Positions 48,319 through 58,114 are shown, counted from the stretch's first letter. The stretch: DNA of 64,000 nt from Bacillus sp. FSL K6-3431 (GCF_038002605.1 NZ_JBBOCT010000001.1:5270001-5334000); one strand, 5' to 3'. Made by a program: numbers and translations. The notes: a model not told the origin generated them from the letters alone.

Positions 48319-48862
48319 AATAGCAGGGCCACGCTATGATCATACGCTTCGGGTGTTAGATACAGCCCGTGAACTAGGGAAAAACGTTGGTGTTGATGTG
48401 AAAAAAACAGAAATAGCAGCAGTTTTTCACGATTATGCAAAACTTCTTTCGATCCCTGAACTTAAAGTAAAAGTAAGTGATGCCAGGGAAGACCCGCGCT
48501 TACTTGCTTATCATCCTGAGCTATGGCATGGCCCTGTTGCTGCACAAATCGTTCTAGATGAATTCGATATTAGCGACAAGGATATACTTAACGCTATTCG
48601 CTTTCATACGACGGGTCGAGCAAATATGTCTATGCTTGAAAAGGTTATTTTTTTGGCAGACTATATTGAACCAGGTCGTAGCTTTCCGGGTGTGGAAGAA
48701 GTAAGGGAACTGGTAAAAGAAGATATTAATAAGGCTTTACTTTATGCCTTAGGAAACACGATTCAATTTTTAATCATAAAGAAAGCGTTGATCTTTCCCG
48801 ATACATTTGAAGCGTACAACCATTTGATATTTAAAAAGGAGCGAAATTATATTGGAGACTAG
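48281..48862 (+). CDS. yqeK: HD-domain hydrolase YqeK (Ap4A hydrolase, symmetrical)
   Basis: The 193-residue HD protein has YDHTLRVLDTA, the HD pair in VFHDYAKL near 50-55, HGPVAA near 82 and a final aspartate in FLADYIEPGR near 128. Recent work on the YqeK family shows Ap4A cleavage into two ADP. AAGGAG stands 9 bp before ATG 48281; ATG 48287 is an alternative. It overlaps both nadD and rsfS. Confidence 0.93.
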   Translation: MNMEQAIKIVGGKIAGPRYDHTLRVLDTARELGKNVGVDVKKTEIAAVFHDYAKLLSIPELKVKVSDAREDPRLLAYHPELWHGPVAAQIVLDEFDISDKDILNAIRFHTTGRANMSMLEKVIFLADYIEPGRSFPGVEEVRELVKEDINKALLYALGNTIQFLIIKKALIFPDTFEAYNHLIFKKERNYIGD

Positions 48863-49208
48863 GGAATTATTAAAGATAGTTGTTAAAGCAGCAGATGATA
48901 AAAACGCAGAGGATATTGTTGCATTGAATATGGAGGGTATCTCATTAATTGCAGACTACTTTGTTATTTGTAGCGGGAATTCTAGCAAACAAGTTCAAGC
49001 AATCGCCCGCGAAATGAGAGAGATGGCTCTAGAAGCTGGCATCGATGTGAAGAAAATGGAAGGTTTTGATGAAGGGCAGTGGATTCTCGTAGATATGGGT
49101 GACGTCATTGCTCATGTCTTCCACCGAGATGAGCGAAGCTATTATAATTTAGAAAGACTATGGGGCGATGCTCCATTCGAGGATGTACTGGGAGAACTTG
49201 CTCAGTGA
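48852..49208 (+). CDS. rsfS: Ribosome silencing factor RsfS
   Basis: RsfS binds uL14 and blocks subunit joining in starvation. The 118-residue protein has the family pattern ISLIADYFVICSGNSSKQVQAIA and GQWILVDMGDVIAHVFHRDERSYYNLERLWGDAP. The TTG start has AAGGAG upstream and overlaps yqeK by 11 bp. Confidence 0.96.
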   Translation: METRELLKIVVKAADDKNAEDIVALNMEGISLIADYFVICSGNSSKQVQAIAREMREMALEAGIDVKKMEGFDEGQWILVDMGDVIAHVFHRDERSYYNLERLWGDAPFEDVLGELAQ

Positions 49209-49954
49209 GTTACGAAAGACTGGCTTATGTATACGACTTTTTAATGGCTAATGTTCCGTATGAGAAATGGCTACAATTTTTAACGATAGAAAAACGGCGT
49301 CATCAAGTTCGAGGGAATCGGGTGCTCGATTTGGCATGTGGAACAGGTGAATTATCTATTCAGCTTGCCAAAGAAGGTTTTTTGGTAACTGGTGTTGATT
49401 TATCAAGCGATATGTTGATGGTTGCCCGCGAAAAAGCTGAACAAGCATCTGTACCAATGGAATTGTTTCAGCAGGATATGAGTGCGCTCGAAGGGCTTGG
49501 CACATTCGACCTGATCACGGTATTTTGTGATTCGCTCAATTATCTTCAAACTCCAACAGATATGAAAAGTACTTTTTTACATGTTCATGAGCATTTAGAT
49601 GAGAATGGACTGTTTTTATTTGATGTACATTCTCCATATCAAATGGATCATATTTACATGAATGAAACATTTGCTTTAAGTGAAGATGATGTGGCATACA
49701 TTTGGCATTGTTTTCCCGGAGAACATATATATTCCGTAGAACATGAGTTAACCTTTTTTGTGATGGATGAAGATTCAGGATTGTATCAACGATTTGAGGA
49801 ATTGCATAAACAACGTACATATCTCTTGGAAGATTATGAGGCATGGCTAGATGATGCTGGTTTTATAGTAGAATCTGTAACAGCAGATTTTACCTCGAAT
49901 CGACCAGTTGATACATCAGAACGAATCTTTTTTACATGTAAAAAAAAGAAATAA
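49205..49954 (+). CDS. SAM-dependent methyltransferase YqeM
   Basis: The 249-residue class I methyltransferase has VLDLACGTGELSIQLA near 40-55 (SAM loop), VTGVDLSSDML near 62, and FDLITVFCDSLNYL near 104. The substrate is unknown; linkage to rsfS and nadD is conserved in Bacilli. The GTG start lies in the rsfS stop (GTGA), though the usable ribosome binding site is weak, so translation is likely coupled. Confidence 0.92.
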   Translation: MSYERLAYVYDFLMANVPYEKWLQFLTIEKRRHQVRGNRVLDLACGTGELSIQLAKEGFLVTGVDLSSDMLMVAREKAEQASVPMELFQQDMSALEGLGTFDLITVFCDSLNYLQTPTDMKSTFLHVHEHLDENGLFLFDVHSPYQMDHIYMNETFALSEDDVAYIWHCFPGEHIYSVEHELTFFVMDEDSGLYQRFEELHKQRTYLLEDYEAWLDDAGFIVESVTADFTSNRPVDTSERIFFTCKKKK

Positions 49955-49998
49955 GCGGAGATTAGGAGGAAACTCCTTTTCCTCCGCTTTTTTTATTT
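49953..49998 (+). terminator. Terminator after the yqeG-yqeM row
   Basis: AAGCGGAG pairs with CTCCGCTT, with an inner AGGAGGAAACTCCTT fold, followed by a T-run. It lies between convergent yqeM and comER. Confidence 0.85.
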
Positions 49999-50041
49999 TT
50001 TAAAAAAGAAAGGATTTTTAGCGTGTGTGTAGAATTAGTTA

Positions 50042-50863
50042 TTAAAGATGATGTTTTACCTCTATTTCTTTCACTTCAAGATTAAACTTCTGATGTGTGG
50101 CTTGAAATAATTTCTCAAACACATCATGGAGCTCAACTTCTAACACGTCAATTCCAATCCCTGTTATTCCACCTTTTACACACACTTTCTCTTCTAAAGT
50201 AGGTAATGAATAATAACCTTTTTTCAGTAAATCTCCAAGTCCGATCAGCATCTGCTCAGATAGCAATGTTGCAGTTTCTCTGTCAATTTTCGTTTCAGCA
50301 ACTGCTGCATCAATAAATCTTCTTGTCATATAACTGAAAAAAGCTGGCCCGCAACTGACGATATCCGAAGCTACCCGCGTGATATTATCATTAATATCTA
50401 TTGGAAAGGATATCTTATCAAACATATTTATAAGTTTATTTTGCCATTGTTGATCGCACTTTTTACCAAAGCTGAATAAAGACACACCTGAGAGAGCCCT
50501 ATTCGTTATACTTGGAATAATTCGCACACAAGAACATGGAATAATACTTTCTAACCATTCGACTTTAATGGGGCTTGTTATGGATACAATACAATGTTCC
50601 GCAGTTAGATCTTGAAGATGACTTTTAAGTAGCGGTAGAATATCATGCGGTTTCACACAAATGAAAATAAGTTTGGCCTTGTTTATTGTTTCTTTAGGGC
50701 TATTTGCCACTTCGATACCTTCAAATTTATATTTAAGCTCATCAGCTTTAGCTTTCGTCCGATTGACGACAATTAAATCTGAAGGAGAAACTGCTTTCCC
50801 TTCTAGCAATGCTTCAGATAAAATTGTTCCCATGTTTCCGGTTCCGATGACTCCGACCTTCAT
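50042..50863 (-). CDS. comER: Late competence protein ComER (pyrroline-5-carboxylate reductase-like)
   Basis: The 273-residue protein has a Rossmann loop at the start (MKVGVIGTGNMGTIL), the ProC-like stretch FICVKPHDILPLL, and SCGPAFFSYMTRRFIDAA in the C-terminal dimer domain. It belongs to the ProC superfamily; its substrate is unknown, and in B. subtilis its loss affects sporulation more than transformation. AAGGAGGGG precedes ATG 50863. It lies divergent to comEA, the conserved arrangement. Confidence 0.93.
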   Translation of the reverse strand: MKVGVIGTGNMGTILSEALLEGKAVSPSDLIVVNRTKAKADELKYKFEGIEVANSPKETINKAKLIFICVKPHDILPLLKSHLQDLTAEHCIVSITSPIKVEWLESIIPCSCVRIIPSITNRALSGVSLFSFGKKCDQQWQNKLINMFDKISFPIDINDNITRVASDIVSCGPAFFSYMTRRFIDAAVAETKIDRETATLLSEQMLIGLGDLLKKGYYSLPTLEEKVCVKGGITGIGIDVLEVELHDVFEKLFQATHQKFNLEVKEIEVKHHL

Positions 50864-50946
50864 GCTTTCCCCTCCTTCTAATCTACTCCTACCAAATGTA
50901 TGCTGCATCTAAAATAATATTCCTTTCTGATAAGAGGTGATTCTTT

Positions 50947-51561
50947 TTGAAAATTTGGTTTGAAAGTTATAAAACGATGTTCATTTGTGGAATAGTTATT
51001 CTGATAGCGATTTTTCTTTATTACAGCAGACCCCAAGAGCAAGCATTTTCGGAACCAATAAACACGGATATGCAACCCTTGGAAAGCAAACCACCAGAGG
51101 CGAATATGGAGGAAATGGAAGAAAATAATATTCGTATATTTGTAGATGTTAAAGGTGCTGTTCATAAACCTGGCCTTTATGAGGCTGTTGAAGGTGAGCG
51201 CATATTTGATATAATTGGACAAGCAGGTGGGTTGCTAGATGATGCTGATGAGAATCAAATTAATTTTGCCGAAAAACTCCATGATGAAATGGTTGTTCAT
51301 ATTCCAAAAGTGGGTGAAGATTTAGATGAAATGCCGGCAAATGTTAATTCGGGGACAAAGAAAGATGGGATAATAAACATAAATAAAGCAGATAGTACGG
51401 AATTGGAATCCCTCCCAGGTGTGGGGCCTGCAAAAGCGAAAGCGATTATCGAATATAGGGAACAAAATGGCCCATATCAGCAAATTGATGATTTGCAAAA
51501 AATATCTGGAATTGGTCCGAAGTCATTTGAAAAGCTTCAGGATTTAATAAGTGTAAAATGA
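50947..51561 (+). CDS. comEA: Competence DNA receptor ComEA
   Basis: ComEA is a membrane-bound outer DNA receptor for transformation. The 204-residue protein has an N-terminal anchor at about 9-26, an SLBB domain at about 60-120 (RIFVDVKGAVHKPGLYEA) and a C-terminal double helix-hairpin-helix (INKADSTELESLPGVGPAKA and LQKISGIGPKSFEKLQ) for double-stranded DNA. The TTG start follows AGAGGTG. All domains are intact, as expected of a working uptake system. Confidence 0.96.
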   Translation: MKIWFESYKTMFICGIVILIAIFLYYSRPQEQAFSEPINTDMQPLESKPPEANMEEMEENNIRIFVDVKGAVHKPGLYEAVEGERIFDIIGQAGGLLDDADENQINFAEKLHDEMVVHIPKVGEDLDEMPANVNSGTKKDGIININKADSTELESLPGVGPAKAKAIIEYREQNGPYQQIDDLQKISGIGPKSFEKLQDLISVK

Positions 51562-51623
51562 AGGTATTAACTTCATAGAAATACATCAATAAATTAGAGA
51601 ACAAAGCAGAGGGAGAAGAGGAT

Positions 51624-52094
51624 ATGGAAAGAATATCATGGAATCAATACTTTATGGCGCAAAGTCATTTACTTTCATTTCGAAGCACATGCACAAGGCT
51701 TACAGTAGGTGCAACGATTGTTAGAGACAAAAGGATAATAGCTGGCGGTTATAATGGATCAATTACAGGTGGGGTTCATTGTATTGACGAAGGTTGTTAT
51801 GTGATCGACGATCATTGTGTAAGAACGATCCACGCTGAAATGAATGCGATATTGCAATGTGCAAAATTTGGTGTACCAACAGAAAATGCAGAAATTTATG
51901 TTACTCATTTTCCTTGTCTTCAATGTTGTAAAGCAATTATTCAAGCAGGTATAAAAGCAGTTTACTATGCAAAAGATTACAAAAATCATCCGCATGCGAT
52001 CGAATTGTTTGAACAAGCAAACGTAAGGATGGAGAAAGTTCCTGTAAATAAGGAAATCTTTCTTTCGTTTGCGGAGCAAACAAACGGTTTGTGA
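51624..52094 (+). CDS. comEB: ComEB, deoxycytidylate deaminase family
   Basis: The 156-residue protein has the cytidine-deaminase zinc site: HAEMNA near 73-78 with the catalytic Glu, and PCLQC near 97-101. It probably turns dCMP into dUMP. It is shorter than B. subtilis ComEB (about 189). It stands between comEA and comEC, but in B. subtilis it is not needed for DNA uptake itself. GGGAGAAGAGG precedes the ATG. Confidence 0.94.
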   Translation: MERISWNQYFMAQSHLLSFRSTCTRLTVGATIVRDKRIIAGGYNGSITGGVHCIDEGCYVIDDHCVRTIHAEMNAILQCAKFGVPTENAEIYVTHFPCLQCCKAIIQAGIKAVYYAKDYKNHPHAIELFEQANVRMEKVPVNKEIFLSFAEQTNGL

Positions 52095-52097
52095 TCA

Positions 52098-52137
52098 TTG
52101 GCTCACACCCTCAGCCATGCTGAAAGATGTGAGCCAA
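52098..52137. other. Hairpin after comEB
   Basis: TTGGCTCACA (52098-52107) pairs perfectly with TGTGAGCCAA (52128-52137); the loop itself contains TCAGC-CAT-GCTGA. No T-run follows on the plus strand. Confidence 0.55.
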
Positions 52138-52160
52138 AAAACAACAGTAGCATTTTCTGA

Positions 52161-52336
52161 GGGCACTGAAAAACATTCGGCTATTCAATGAAATTTATTT
52201 GCAAGGTTAAAAAAACCGGGCGAAAAACATGCCCGATCTTTTTACAACTATTCGAATAGGAGTGTTGATTTCCGTGGGCGGAAAGCAACAGGATTCTATA
52301 ATAGATCCTTGCATTAGAAGGACTTTTTCAGTGCCC
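52161..52336. mobile_element. Small MITE-like element with 13-bp perfect terminal inverted repeats
   Basis: GGGCACTGAAAAA at 52161-52173 is repeated in inverse at 52324-52336. The 176 bp between comEB and comEC hold no reading frame, but include a terminator-like fold (CCGGGC...GCCCGA then CTTTTT near 52216-52243). No clear target duplication is seen, so the element may be old or cut by an unusual mechanism. Confidence 0.68.
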
Positions 52337-52387
52337 ACCAAATTCTTGCTGTTTGCGACCCATAGATGAAGTCGGAAAGGAGTATAT

Positions 52388-54706
52388 ATGGCTGGTAAAT
52401 GGTTTTATGTAGCAAGCGCAGCACTTGCGGGAATATTACTTTCGCTAGAATGGCACCTATTAACATTTTTATTTTCTTGTTTAATAATTGTACGAGTAAT
52501 GAAAGAAAAAAACAAACACTTGTTGATTCTACTTTTTACTGTCTTGCTGCTTTTTTTTAGTACAGGTATGAAAAGTGAAAAGGATAAGCATTCAGCTTTT
52601 TCCGCAGGCATTATCCACGAATATATTACCTTTCAAGCGTTCCCCGAAATAGATGGTAACCGCCTAAAGGCTGTTGTCACAGCTTCTAATAATGAAAAAC
52701 TACTACTCACCCACATCATTCAAAATGAAGAAGATAAACATTTATTAGAGAGAAAGTTAGAATCAGGAGCTTCGTGCCATATTACTGGAGAACTAATAAA
52801 GCCACAAAAAAATAGTAATGAAAATGGATTTAATTATCAACAATATTTATTTAGACATAACATACACTGGTTACTTGAAACAGACAAGATCAGCCTAGAG
52901 AATTGTTCATTCTCTGCCCTTCATATGATTAATAAATTACGGAATATAAGAATGAAGGGAATAAAGAAAGTGGAGGAAAACTTTCCAATAGCATTAATAC
53001 CTTATGCAAATGCACTAATATTTGGCGAAAGATCAAATTTTACGGATGAAACGTATCGGGCATATCAGCAAATTGGTGTTGTGCACTTACTTGCAATTTC
53101 GGGATTGCATATTGGTTTGTTAGTTAGTGTTTTATATTTTGGCTTATTACGTGTAGGATTTACGAAAGAGAATGTATTTTGGATATTATTCTGTCTATTG
53201 CCAATATATGCGGTTCTATCTGGTGGAAATCCACCTGTCATGAGGGCTGTTTTAATGGCGTTATTGCTTTTAGCTGGACAAAAATGGCGGCTACCATTTA
53301 CAACGTTAGATGCGCTATCAATTAGTTTTATTGCATTCTTATTTTATGATCCGTATCTCGTTTACCACGTAGGATTTCAACTTACATATTGTGTAAGTTT
53401 TGCTCTCATTGTCTCGTCACGAAGAATTCTTCAGAAAACAGCAACATACATCAAAAAAATGATCAATATTTCTATCGTTTCTATGCTCGCATCATTTCCG
53501 GTACTTTCTTTTCACTTTTATGAATTTTCAATTATTAGTATAATAGCAAATATAGTCTACATTCCATTTTACACAATTATTGTTTTACCCTTCATGTTCT
53601 TTTTGTTTTTTTTACAATTTATCCAAACTTCTCTTTTTCATCTTTTGTCAGAATGGGGAGCTAAGTTGCTATTATACTCCGAACAATTTGCAGCATTTGC
53701 AAGCTCATTTAACTTCTCAATGATTGTTACTGGGAAACCAGGAATTATTATGATGGTGTTTATGATCGTTGGAGTGATAATGTATTTGTTATTTAGTGAA
53801 CAAGGGAAATCAATGCTCTATTCTGGGGTACCGTTGGTTCTGATCTTTTTTATTTTCTTTTTGGTAAATCAATATTCAGCAAAAGGTGAAGTCATTTTCA
53901 TTGATGTTGGTCAAGGTGATAGTATTTTGATTAATTTGCCTTATAATCGTGGGACTTATCTGATAGATACTGGAGGTAGTATCCAATTTCCTGTACCGGA
54001 TTGGGAAAAAAGGAGCAATTCCTTCCAAGTTGGCGAAGACATATTGTTGCCATTATTAAAAAGTAAACGAATTAATCGAATCGATAAATTGATTTTGACA
54101 CATAGCGATATGGATCATATGGGTGCTGCACATGAATTACTGGGGAAGGTAATGATTAAGGAAATTATAATCACTCCTCGTTCATGGGAAAAAACGATAA
54201 TGGCAGACCTAATTGTACAGGCTCAATCATTAGGAATTCCTGTTAATGAAGAAAAGGTAGGATCAGGTTGGCATAATAAATCAGGAAAATTCCAATTTAT
54301 TTATCCGTTTAATGATGATTATGAAGGAAATAATGATTCGCTTGTCCTCTTTGGGGAATTTGGCGGATTAACATGGGTTTTCACTGGAGATTTAGAAAAA
54401 GAAGGGGAAGAAGAAATAATTAAGAAATATGGTAATTTACAAACGGATGTATTAAAGATTGGGCATCATGGTAGCAGAAGCTCTACAACCTCAGCTTTTT
54501 TAGAAAAAGTACAACCTAAATACTCGATCATATCTGCAGGAAGAAATAACAGATATGGGCATCCGCATCCAGAGGTATTAGCTGTTCTAAATGAATTTAA
54601 CACAGCTATCTTTCGGACGGATGAACATGGAGCTATTCATTACGAATTTACAAAGAAAGGAGGAACCTTTAAGACCCAATGGCAATATGATAAAGCAATG
54701 AAATGA
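52388..54706 (+). CDS. comEC: DNA internalisation channel ComEC
   Basis: ComEC forms the membrane channel for single-stranded DNA uptake. The 772-residue protein has two N-terminal membrane segments, an OB-like outer part, the Competence domain with about seven segments (IPYANALIFGERSNF, LLAISGLHIGLL near 235), and a C-terminal metallo-beta-lactamase domain with THSDMDHMGAAH near 576 and KIGHHGSRSST near 695, which may be the nuclease. The length matches B. subtilis ComEC (776). It appears full and intact. AAAGGAG precedes the ATG. Confidence 0.96.
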   Translation: MAGKWFYVASAALAGILLSLEWHLLTFLFSCLIIVRVMKEKNKHLLILLFTVLLLFFSTGMKSEKDKHSAFSAGIIHEYITFQAFPEIDGNRLKAVVTASNNEKLLLTHIIQNEEDKHLLERKLESGASCHITGELIKPQKNSNENGFNYQQYLFRHNIHWLLETDKISLENCSFSALHMINKLRNIRMKGIKKVEENFPIALIPYANALIFGERSNFTDETYRAYQQIGVVHLLAISGLHIGLLVSVLYFGLLRVGFTKENVFWILFCLLPIYAVLSGGNPPVMRAVLMALLLLAGQKWRLPFTTLDALSISFIAFLFYDPYLVYHVGFQLTYCVSFALIVSSRRILQKTATYIKKMINISIVSMLASFPVLSFHFYEFSIISIIANIVYIPFYTIIVLPFMFFLFFLQFIQTSLFHLLSEWGAKLLLYSEQFAAFASSFNFSMIVTGKPGIIMMVFMIVGVIMYLLFSEQGKSMLYSGVPLVLIFFIFFLVNQYSAKGEVIFIDVGQGDSILINLPYNRGTYLIDTGGSIQFPVPDWEKRSNSFQVGEDILLPLLKSKRINRIDKLILTHSDMDHMGAAHELLGKVMIKEIIITPRSWEKTIMADLIVQAQSLGIPVNEEKVGSGWHNKSGKFQFIYPFNDDYEGNNDSLVLFGEFGGLTWVFTGDLEKEGEEEIIKKYGNLQTDVLKIGHHGSRSSTTSAFLEKVQPKYSIISAGRNNRYGHPHPEVLAVLNEFNTAIFRTDEHGAIHYEFTKKGGTFKTQWQYDKAMK

Positions 54707-54783
54707 TAAAAAAAAGAGCAAGCGCCTTGAACCACAAGTTCATTACTTATGATTACCGAGGTACCAAGACGCCTGCCATTTTG

Positions 54784-54918
54784 TTACTTCCCTAGCAATT
54801 GAATGACTGTTCCGATCACAAATATTGCAGTGAAGAATACAAAGGAAACGGCAAATCCAATACCAGAATCGATCGCATCATTGCGTTTTGATTGGACATT
54901 TTGTTCAAATTCGTTCAC
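54784..54918 (-). CDS. YqzM-family small membrane protein
   Basis: The 44-residue peptide has a charged start (MNEFEQNVQSKRNDAIDSG) and one membrane segment (about 20-42). B. subtilis yqzM is also a short minus-strand gene between comEC and holA. The GTG start has AGGAGGGG upstream. Function is unknown. Confidence 0.85.
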   Translation of the reverse strand: MNEFEQNVQSKRNDAIDSGIGFAVSFVFFTAIFVIGTVIQLLGK

Positions 54919-55192
54919 AATTACCCCTCCTATATCCACTATAGTATAGACGAATGTAGTAGAAAAATCCACTGTTCAATTACCACTGCTGACAAGAGTT
55001 AACAGCCATATTTTTGGCTTGAAAGGCTAAGCTAAGATCAGCAAGAAAAATTGGTTCTTGATTACCGCTTCCGACTAAGTATCCTAGGCCTTAATCCGAA
55101 GCGTTCATCATAGATTGGAGGACATCCATCACATCTGTGAAGTTTGTCCTCTTTACCCCTTGTCAAAAGAAGCAAATTTCCATACGATAGTA
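54919..55192. other. Intergenic region upstream of the second MITE-like copy
   Basis: No gene is visible. A hairpin with arms GAGGACA (about 55112) and TGTCCTC (about 55150) encloses about 25 nt and is followed by TTTACC; it may be a weak terminator or another repeat remnant. Confidence 0.4.
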
Positions 55193-55416
55193 GGGGATGT
55201 TCAAAAAGTCACCAAATGATAAATGGCGAATTTCTTCGTTGGCTTGTCTTTTCGGTCCTCATGTAAAAAGGATCCTCTGTTAAAGAAGAGAGGAACCTCT
55301 GTTAAGATCGCTCACGTCCTGTGCAAGTACGTCCTGTGAGCAACACAGAGGTCAGCACAAGCCCTACGCCGCCTCGAACTTCTTGTTTTTAATTTGGCTC
55401 CTTTTTGAATATGCAC
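55193..55416 (+). mobile_element. MITE-like element, copy 2 (224 bp)
   Basis: The element starts GGGGATGTTCAAAAAG and ends CTTTTTGAATATGCAC, giving imperfect inverted ends. The 5-bp TAGTA stands on both sides (55188-55192 and 55417-55421). The interior has CTCTGTTAA repeats and the core GATCGCTCACGTCCTGTG, with a partial internal duplication, and no coding frame. Confidence 0.85.
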
Positions 55417-55455
55417 TAGTAGGAAGAATGCTTTAGAAGAGGGGACACTAATTTT

Positions 55456-56475
55456 ATGAATGCATGGAAAAAAATTGAACAGAAACAATTTTCGCCTTTA
55501 TATTTATTATACGGAACAGAGACCTTTTTAATCAATGAGACAAAACAAAAATTAGTGGCAAATGTGTTAACGAAAGAAGATATGGATTTTAACTTATCTG
55601 TTTATGATTTAGAGGAAACACCTATAGAAATGGCGATTGAGGATGCTGAAACCATACCTTTTATGGGAGATAAAAAATTAATTATTTTACATAAACCAGC
55701 ATTTTTAACTGCAGAAAAGTCAAAATCAAAAATCGAACATGATTTCAAAAAACTGGAGACATATATACAGGCCCCCCCTCCATTTACGATCATGGTGTTT
55801 GCAAGTACATATGAAAAATTAGATGAACGCAAGAAAATAACGAAGTTGCTAAAAAAATCAGCAGAAGTTATTGAAGTGAAAAAGATGAATGAATCTGAAT
55901 TGAAGGTATGGGTAAGGGAGAAAACTGCCGAAAATGAAGTGCAAATGGATGAAACAGCAATGGATCTTTTGCTAGTTTTAGTTGGTTCAGATTTGATGAA
56001 GTTGGATACTGAAATTCAAAAATTATCTTTATTTGCCGCTGATACAAAAAGAATTGATGTAAGTATGGTGGAAAACCTGACATCTAGATCTATTGAACAA
56101 AATATTTTTTCTTTAGTAGATAAAGTGGTTCATCGGAGAATGGATGAAGCATTTCGAATATATTACGATTTGAGAAAGCAAAATGAAGAACCGATAAAGA
56201 TTCTGGCACTTTTAGCTAGTCAATTTAGATTGATTTACCAAGTGAAGGAGCTAATGAAAAGAGGGTATGGACAGCAGCAAATCGCCTCAACATTAAAGAC
56301 TCACCCATTTCGCGTTAAACTTGCATCTGGACAAGCTAATTCTTTTTCCGAAGAAGCGCTTGGGGAAATTATGAATTTGCTTGCTATTAGTGATGAGCAA
56401 TTAAAAACAGGTGCTAGCAGTCGCGACCTTGCAGTTGAATTATTTCTATTTAAATTAGGGAGCTTGAAAATATAG
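55456..56475 (+). CDS. holA: DNA polymerase III delta subunit
   Basis: HolA opens the sliding clamp as part of the clamp loader. The 339-residue protein shows the family start PLYLLYGTETFLINETKQKL, a degenerate nucleotide site, KLDTEIQKLSLFA near 180, and the C-terminal collar domain (ILALLASQFRLIYQVKELM, AVELFLFKLG). AGAGGGG precedes the ATG. It follows the second MITE-like element by 39 bp, so the promoter region of holA may have been altered. Confidence 0.95.
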   Translation: MNAWKKIEQKQFSPLYLLYGTETFLINETKQKLVANVLTKEDMDFNLSVYDLEETPIEMAIEDAETIPFMGDKKLIILHKPAFLTAEKSKSKIEHDFKKLETYIQAPPPFTIMVFASTYEKLDERKKITKLLKKSAEVIEVKKMNESELKVWVREKTAENEVQMDETAMDLLLVLVGSDLMKLDTEIQKLSLFAADTKRIDVSMVENLTSRSIEQNIFSLVDKVVHRRMDEAFRIYYDLRKQNEEPIKILALLASQFRLIYQVKELMKRGYGQQQIASTLKTHPFRVKLASGQANSFSEEALGEIMNLLAISDEQLKTGASSRDLAVELFLFKLGSLKI

Positions 56476-56487
56476 CGCAATACAAAT

Positions 56488-56519
56488 AAAAAAACGACTC
56501 CAATTGGGGTCGTTTTTTT
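56488..56519. terminator. Bidirectional terminator between holA and rpsT
   Basis: A-run/CGACTCC pairs with GGGGTCG/T-run (one G-U) around AATT between convergent genes. Confidence 0.9.
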
Positions 56520-56524
56520 CTGTA

Positions 56525-56788
56525 TTATGCAGTTGCTTTATTTAACTTTTTTGCAAGACGTGCTTTTTGACGATTTGCTGTGTTTTTATGGATTAAACCT
56601 TTTGTTGCAGCTTTGTCCAAGTGCTTGATAGCAACTTTAAACAAATCTTTTGCAGTTTCTTCTTTTTGGTCAGCAGCAGTTTCAAATTTCTTCACTGCAG
56701 TACGCATAGCAGATTTAACTGCAATGTTTTGAGCGCTTTTTTCTTCATTGATTCTCACACGTTTAATAGCTGATTTAATGTTTGGCAA
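56525..56788 (-). CDS. rpsT: 30S ribosomal protein bS20
   Basis: bS20 binds 16S rRNA early in 30S assembly. The 87-residue basic protein starts MPNIKSAIKRVRINEE and has SAMRTAVKKFE and GLIHKNTANRQKARLAKKLN, as usual. The TTG start at 56788 follows AGGAGGTG by 6 bp. It is divergent from gpr. Confidence 0.97.
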   Translation of the reverse strand: MPNIKSAIKRVRINEEKSAQNIAVKSAMRTAVKKFETAADQKEETAKDLFKVAIKHLDKAATKGLIHKNTANRQKARLAKKLNKATA

Positions 56789-56986
56789 TACATTCACCTC
56801 CTGACGAGTATCGAGGTTTTATTGTCACTCGAATTTCACGGTTCATTAACAATAAGAACAAGAGATATTTTATCAAATGAATGCTAAGAAAGCAATAGAA
56901 TTCCATTTGCATTGGAAGTTTGAATGAAAAATCGGGCAATAGGAAAAGCTTGGGAGTAAGAAGTTTTTTATCTGGAGGTATAAGTG

Positions 56987-58114
56987 ATGGGAAAAAAGGA
57001 ATTGGATTTGAGTTGTTACAATGTGAGGACAGACTTAGCTTCAGAATCGTTTGAAATGGCACTTGCACAACTAGATGCCAAACAAAAGGGGAAAAAAGTA
57101 CATAAGGAAATTGAAGGTGTGATTTTTAAGGAAAAGATGGTTGGAGATATTAAAATATCATCAACGGAAATTACAGAAGAAGGGGCGAACCGACTAGGGA
57201 AAAAACAAGGAAATTATATAACGATGGAAGTTCAAGGTATACGAGCACAGGATAGTGTGGTGCAGCAAAAGGTACAAGAGGTGTTTTCGCAAGAATTTAG
57301 TGCTTTTTTACAAAAGTGTCAGATACCGAAAACAGCAAGTTGTTTAATTGTAGGGTTAGGAAATTGGAATGTGACGCCAGATGCGCTTGGACCACTTGTT
57401 TGCGAAAATCTAATCGTCACTAGGCATCTGTTTGAATTGGATCCAGATAATGTCGATGATGGTTATCGTTCAGTTAGTGCGATTTCCCCAGGTGTTATGG
57501 GGATAACTGGTATTGAAACGAGTGACATCATCTTTGGTGTAGTGAGAAATTCAAAACCTGACTTTATTATTGCAATAGATGCACTTGCATCAAGATCTAT
57601 TGAAAGGGTCAATTCAACTATTCAAATTTCTGATACGGGTATTCATCCAGGTTCAGGGGTTGGAAATAAACGTAAAGAGATCAGTAAAGAAACACTAGGT
57701 GTGCCAGTTATATCGCTTGGTGTACCGACTGTTGTTGATGCAGTAACAATTACAAGTGATACGATTGATTTTTTACTTAAGCATTTTGGTAAAGAGCTGG
57801 GTGAATCTGGAAGACCGTCACGTTCCCTAGCGCCTGCTGGACTTACGTTTGGGGAGAAACGCATGCTTACTGATGAGGATCTACCTGAGGAAAAAGAAAG
57901 AAAGACTTTTTTAGGTATTGTTGGAACTTTAGAAGAAGAGGAGAAACGGAAGTTAATCCACGAAGTTCTTTCTCCTCTTGGTCATAATTTAATGGTCACA
58001 CCGAAGGAAGTGGATGTTTTTATTGAAGATATGGCAAACTTGCTTGCGGCAGGATTAAATGCAGCACTTCATTCTTCGGTAGACAAGAGTGATACAGGTT
58101 TTAAAACAAGATAA
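56987..58114 (+). CDS. gpr: Germination protease Gpr
   Basis: Gpr cuts small acid-soluble spore proteins at germination. The 375-residue zymogen has a short pro-peptide before [13 protein letters not shown], where the self-cleavage site of the family lies, then [15 protein letters not shown] near 124, [15 protein letters not shown] near 194 and [16 protein letters not shown]. The length is close to B. subtilis Gpr (368). ATG 56987 follows GGAGGT. It should be read by SigG in the forespore, but I could not fix a promoter. spoIIP, usually next, is missing. Confidence 0.96.
   Translation: MGKKELDLSCYNVRTDLASESFEMALAQLDAKQKGKKVHKEIEGVIFKEKMVGDIKISSTEITEEGANRLGKKQGNYITMEVQGIRAQDSVVQQKVQEVFSQEFSAFLQKCQIPKTASCLIVGLGNWNVTPDALGPLVCENLIVTRHLFELDPDNVDDGYRSVSAISPGVMGITGIETSDIIFGVVRNSKPDFIIAIDALASRSIERVNSTIQISDTGIHPGSGVGNKRKEISKETLGVPVISLGVPTVVDAVTITSDTIDFLLKHFGKELGESGRPSRSLAPAGLTFGEKRMLTDEDLPEEKERKTFLGIVGTLEEEEKRKLIHEVLSPLGHNLMVTPKEVDVFIEDMANLLAAGLNAALHSSVDKSDTGFKTR

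Noticed and set aside
55193-55416. Assignment of the MITE-like family to Tn3-type elements because of the 5-bp duplications
   Set aside because: The ends are not the long 38-bp GGGG-type Tn3 inverted repeats; only about 15 bp at each end match, so the source transposon is left open.
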